Shown: piece by piece, positions 5,015-5,825 of the stretch
Numbering within the stretch: position 1 is the stretch's first letter
Layout: the number at the start of each line of letters is the position of its first letter
Assembly (NCBI GenBank): GCA_937910265.1
Contig: CALEPD010000016.1
Coordinates: 1 to 5,825 of the forward strand
From: an uncultured Bacteroidales bacterium
GTDB taxonomy: Bacteria > Bacteroidota > Bacteroidia > Bacteroidales > P3
Length of the DNA: 5,825 nucleotides
Reading direction: 5' to 3'
Notes under the pieces: model-generated
Databases searched by the model: none
Seen by the model: only the letters and a program-made list of their open reading frames with translations
Told to the model about the DNA's origin: nothing
Program-made: the position numbers and the translations under genes

Positions 5015-5825
5015 ATGAGCGATATTTTTCTCAGCTACAGCCGCAAGGATTTCAATAAGGTCAAATCCATCAAGGATGAGCTTGAGCGTGAACTGGGTGT
5101 CTCCTGTTGGATGGACTCTGAAGGTGTTGACTACAATTCGCCCTCCTTTGTCAAGGAGGTGGTAAAGGCTATCAACGAATCTCCGGTATTTTGTTTCATG
5201 CTCTCCGCCAGTTCCCAGCTGTCCGAATATGCGCTTAGCGAAATTGCGTTGGCTAAAGATAAAAACAAACCGCTGTTTTTGCTGAACATCGACAAATGCA
5301 AGTTGACCGATGAGTTTGCCTTCATGTACAGGTGTTACAATATGTGTGACTATGCCGACCCTGTCCAAAAAGCTAAACTCTTCCGCGAATTAAGGCAGAA
5401 ACTTGATATTCCCGATGACGGAAACCACAATGGTCACGAAGAAGAAACACGCAAAAAACGCGAGGAGGAAGAAAGAAAACGCCGTGAAGAGGAGGAAAAG
5501 AAAATGGCTTGTCTTCAGCGTCGCGAGCGTCGTCGCCAATGGCTGCGTCGCCACCGCCGGTGGCTGTTCGGTATCTCTGCCGTTGTTCTGATGGGGTTGT
5601 TTGCGGTGCTGATGGCGCATCGATGCGATGGCATTGGACATCTGACGTCGGTCTCTGGAACAATAGCTGGCCACGCTTATGTCGATTTAGGACTGAGTGT
5701 TAAGTGGGCCACCTGCAACGTGGGAGCGACGAAACCCGAGGGCTATGGCAAATATTTCGCCTGGGGCGAAACGGAGACCAAGACGGAATATACCAAGGAG
5801 AACAGCAAGACAAGGGGCAAGCCGA
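5015..5825 (+). CDS. TIR-domain single-pass membrane protein with FISUMP-like C-terminal domain (partial)
   Basis: The frame is open for 270 codons from ATG 5015 to the window edge, so the 3' end is missing. Residues 1-130 form a TIR domain: DIFLSYSRKD (3-12, box 1), SCWMDSE (30-36), and SASSQLSEYALSEIAL (64-79), where Glu76 sits at the usual catalytic Glu of NAD-cleaving TIR domains. Residues 142-163 are almost only Glu, Lys and Arg, likely a rigid charged helix. An Arg-rich stretch (169-182) precedes one transmembrane helix (about 183-201). By the positive-inside rule the TIR is cytosolic and the C terminus extracytoplasmic. From 220 on, HAYVDLGLSVKWATCNVGA and EGYGKYFAWGET match the repeat-rich Bacteroidales domain often grouped with Fibrobacter succinogenes major (FISUMP) domains. 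TIR proteins consume or convert NAD+ in defence and signalling, so a receptor-like role is plausible but inferred. It lies 26 bp after the lysozyme gene in the same direction. Confidence 0.9.
   Translation, partial: MSDIFLSYSRKDFNKVKSIKDELERELGVSCWMDSEGVDYNSPSFVKEVVKAINESPVFCFMLSASSQLSEYALSEIALAKDKNKPLFLLNIDKCKLTDEFAFMYRCYNMCDYADPVQKAKLFRELRQKLDIPDDGNHNGHEEETRKKREEEERKRREEEEKKMACLQRRERRRQWLRRHRRWLFGISAVVLMGLFAVLMAHRCDGIGHLTSVSGTIAGHAYVDLGLSVKWATCNVGATKPEGYGKYFAWGETETKTEYTKENSKTRGKP

Noticed and set aside
1..5825. CRISPR array, insertion sequence, attachment site or transposase
   Set aside because: No regularly spaced repeats, terminal inverted repeats with a transposase, or tRNA 3'-end duplication were seen in the window.

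Overview
The window looks like a chromosomal segment of a Bacteroidota bacterium, most likely Bacteroidales (Prevotella- or Muribaculaceae-like). Four things point there. Promoter elements fit the Bacteroidota TAnnTTTG (-7) pattern, with AT-rich leaders and no evident Shine-Dalgarno sequences. The gene order HU-family protein, tiny basic protein, Rne/Rng ribonuclease is one I associate with this phylum. The HU carries the clade-typical RNISKNTT arm. The last gene ends in a YVDLGLxVKWATCNVGA...YGxYFAWGET domain that is abundant in Bacteroidales. Genus level is inference.

Layout, all on the + strand. Positions 1-94 may hold the tail of an unidentified upstream gene. A perfect -7 element (70-77) precedes mtnN (120-782, MTA/SAH nucleosidase), which ends at a hairpin plus T8 terminator. 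A tRNA-Arg(CCG) follows (903-976) with its own strong terminator (984-1018). An eight-helix CPBP/CAAX-type membrane protease lies at 1130-2002. An AT-rich spacer with two good -7 elements leads into a HU-family DNA-binding gene (2247-2531). A 29-residue, extremely basic microprotein gene follows (2557-2646) and resembles the AURKAIP1/COX24 (mS38/bS22-like) ribosomal peptides. A 15-bp terminator (2672-2724) closes this unit.

The second half is a compact cluster: a Rne/Rng family ribonuclease with a TTG start (2779-4329), a secreted GH25 lysozyme (4326-4988) overlapping it by ATGA, and, 26 bp on, a gene that runs off the window (5015-5825+). That last gene encodes an N-terminal TIR domain with a candidate NADase glutamate, a highly charged helix, an Arg-rich membrane-proximal stretch, one transmembrane helix, and the start of a FISUMP-like extracytoplasmic domain. 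The layout resembles a Toll-like receptor turned around (type II, N-in/C-out).

The first half is housekeeping: methyl-cycle salvage, translation, nucleoid, RNA turnover. The accessory interest is in the 3' part, where a peptidoglycan hydrolase and a membrane TIR protein sit in one apparent transcription unit behind the ribonuclease. Subtler points are a compensated A19-U56 tertiary pair in the tRNA, the microprotein, and the lack of the canonical intercalating proline in HU.
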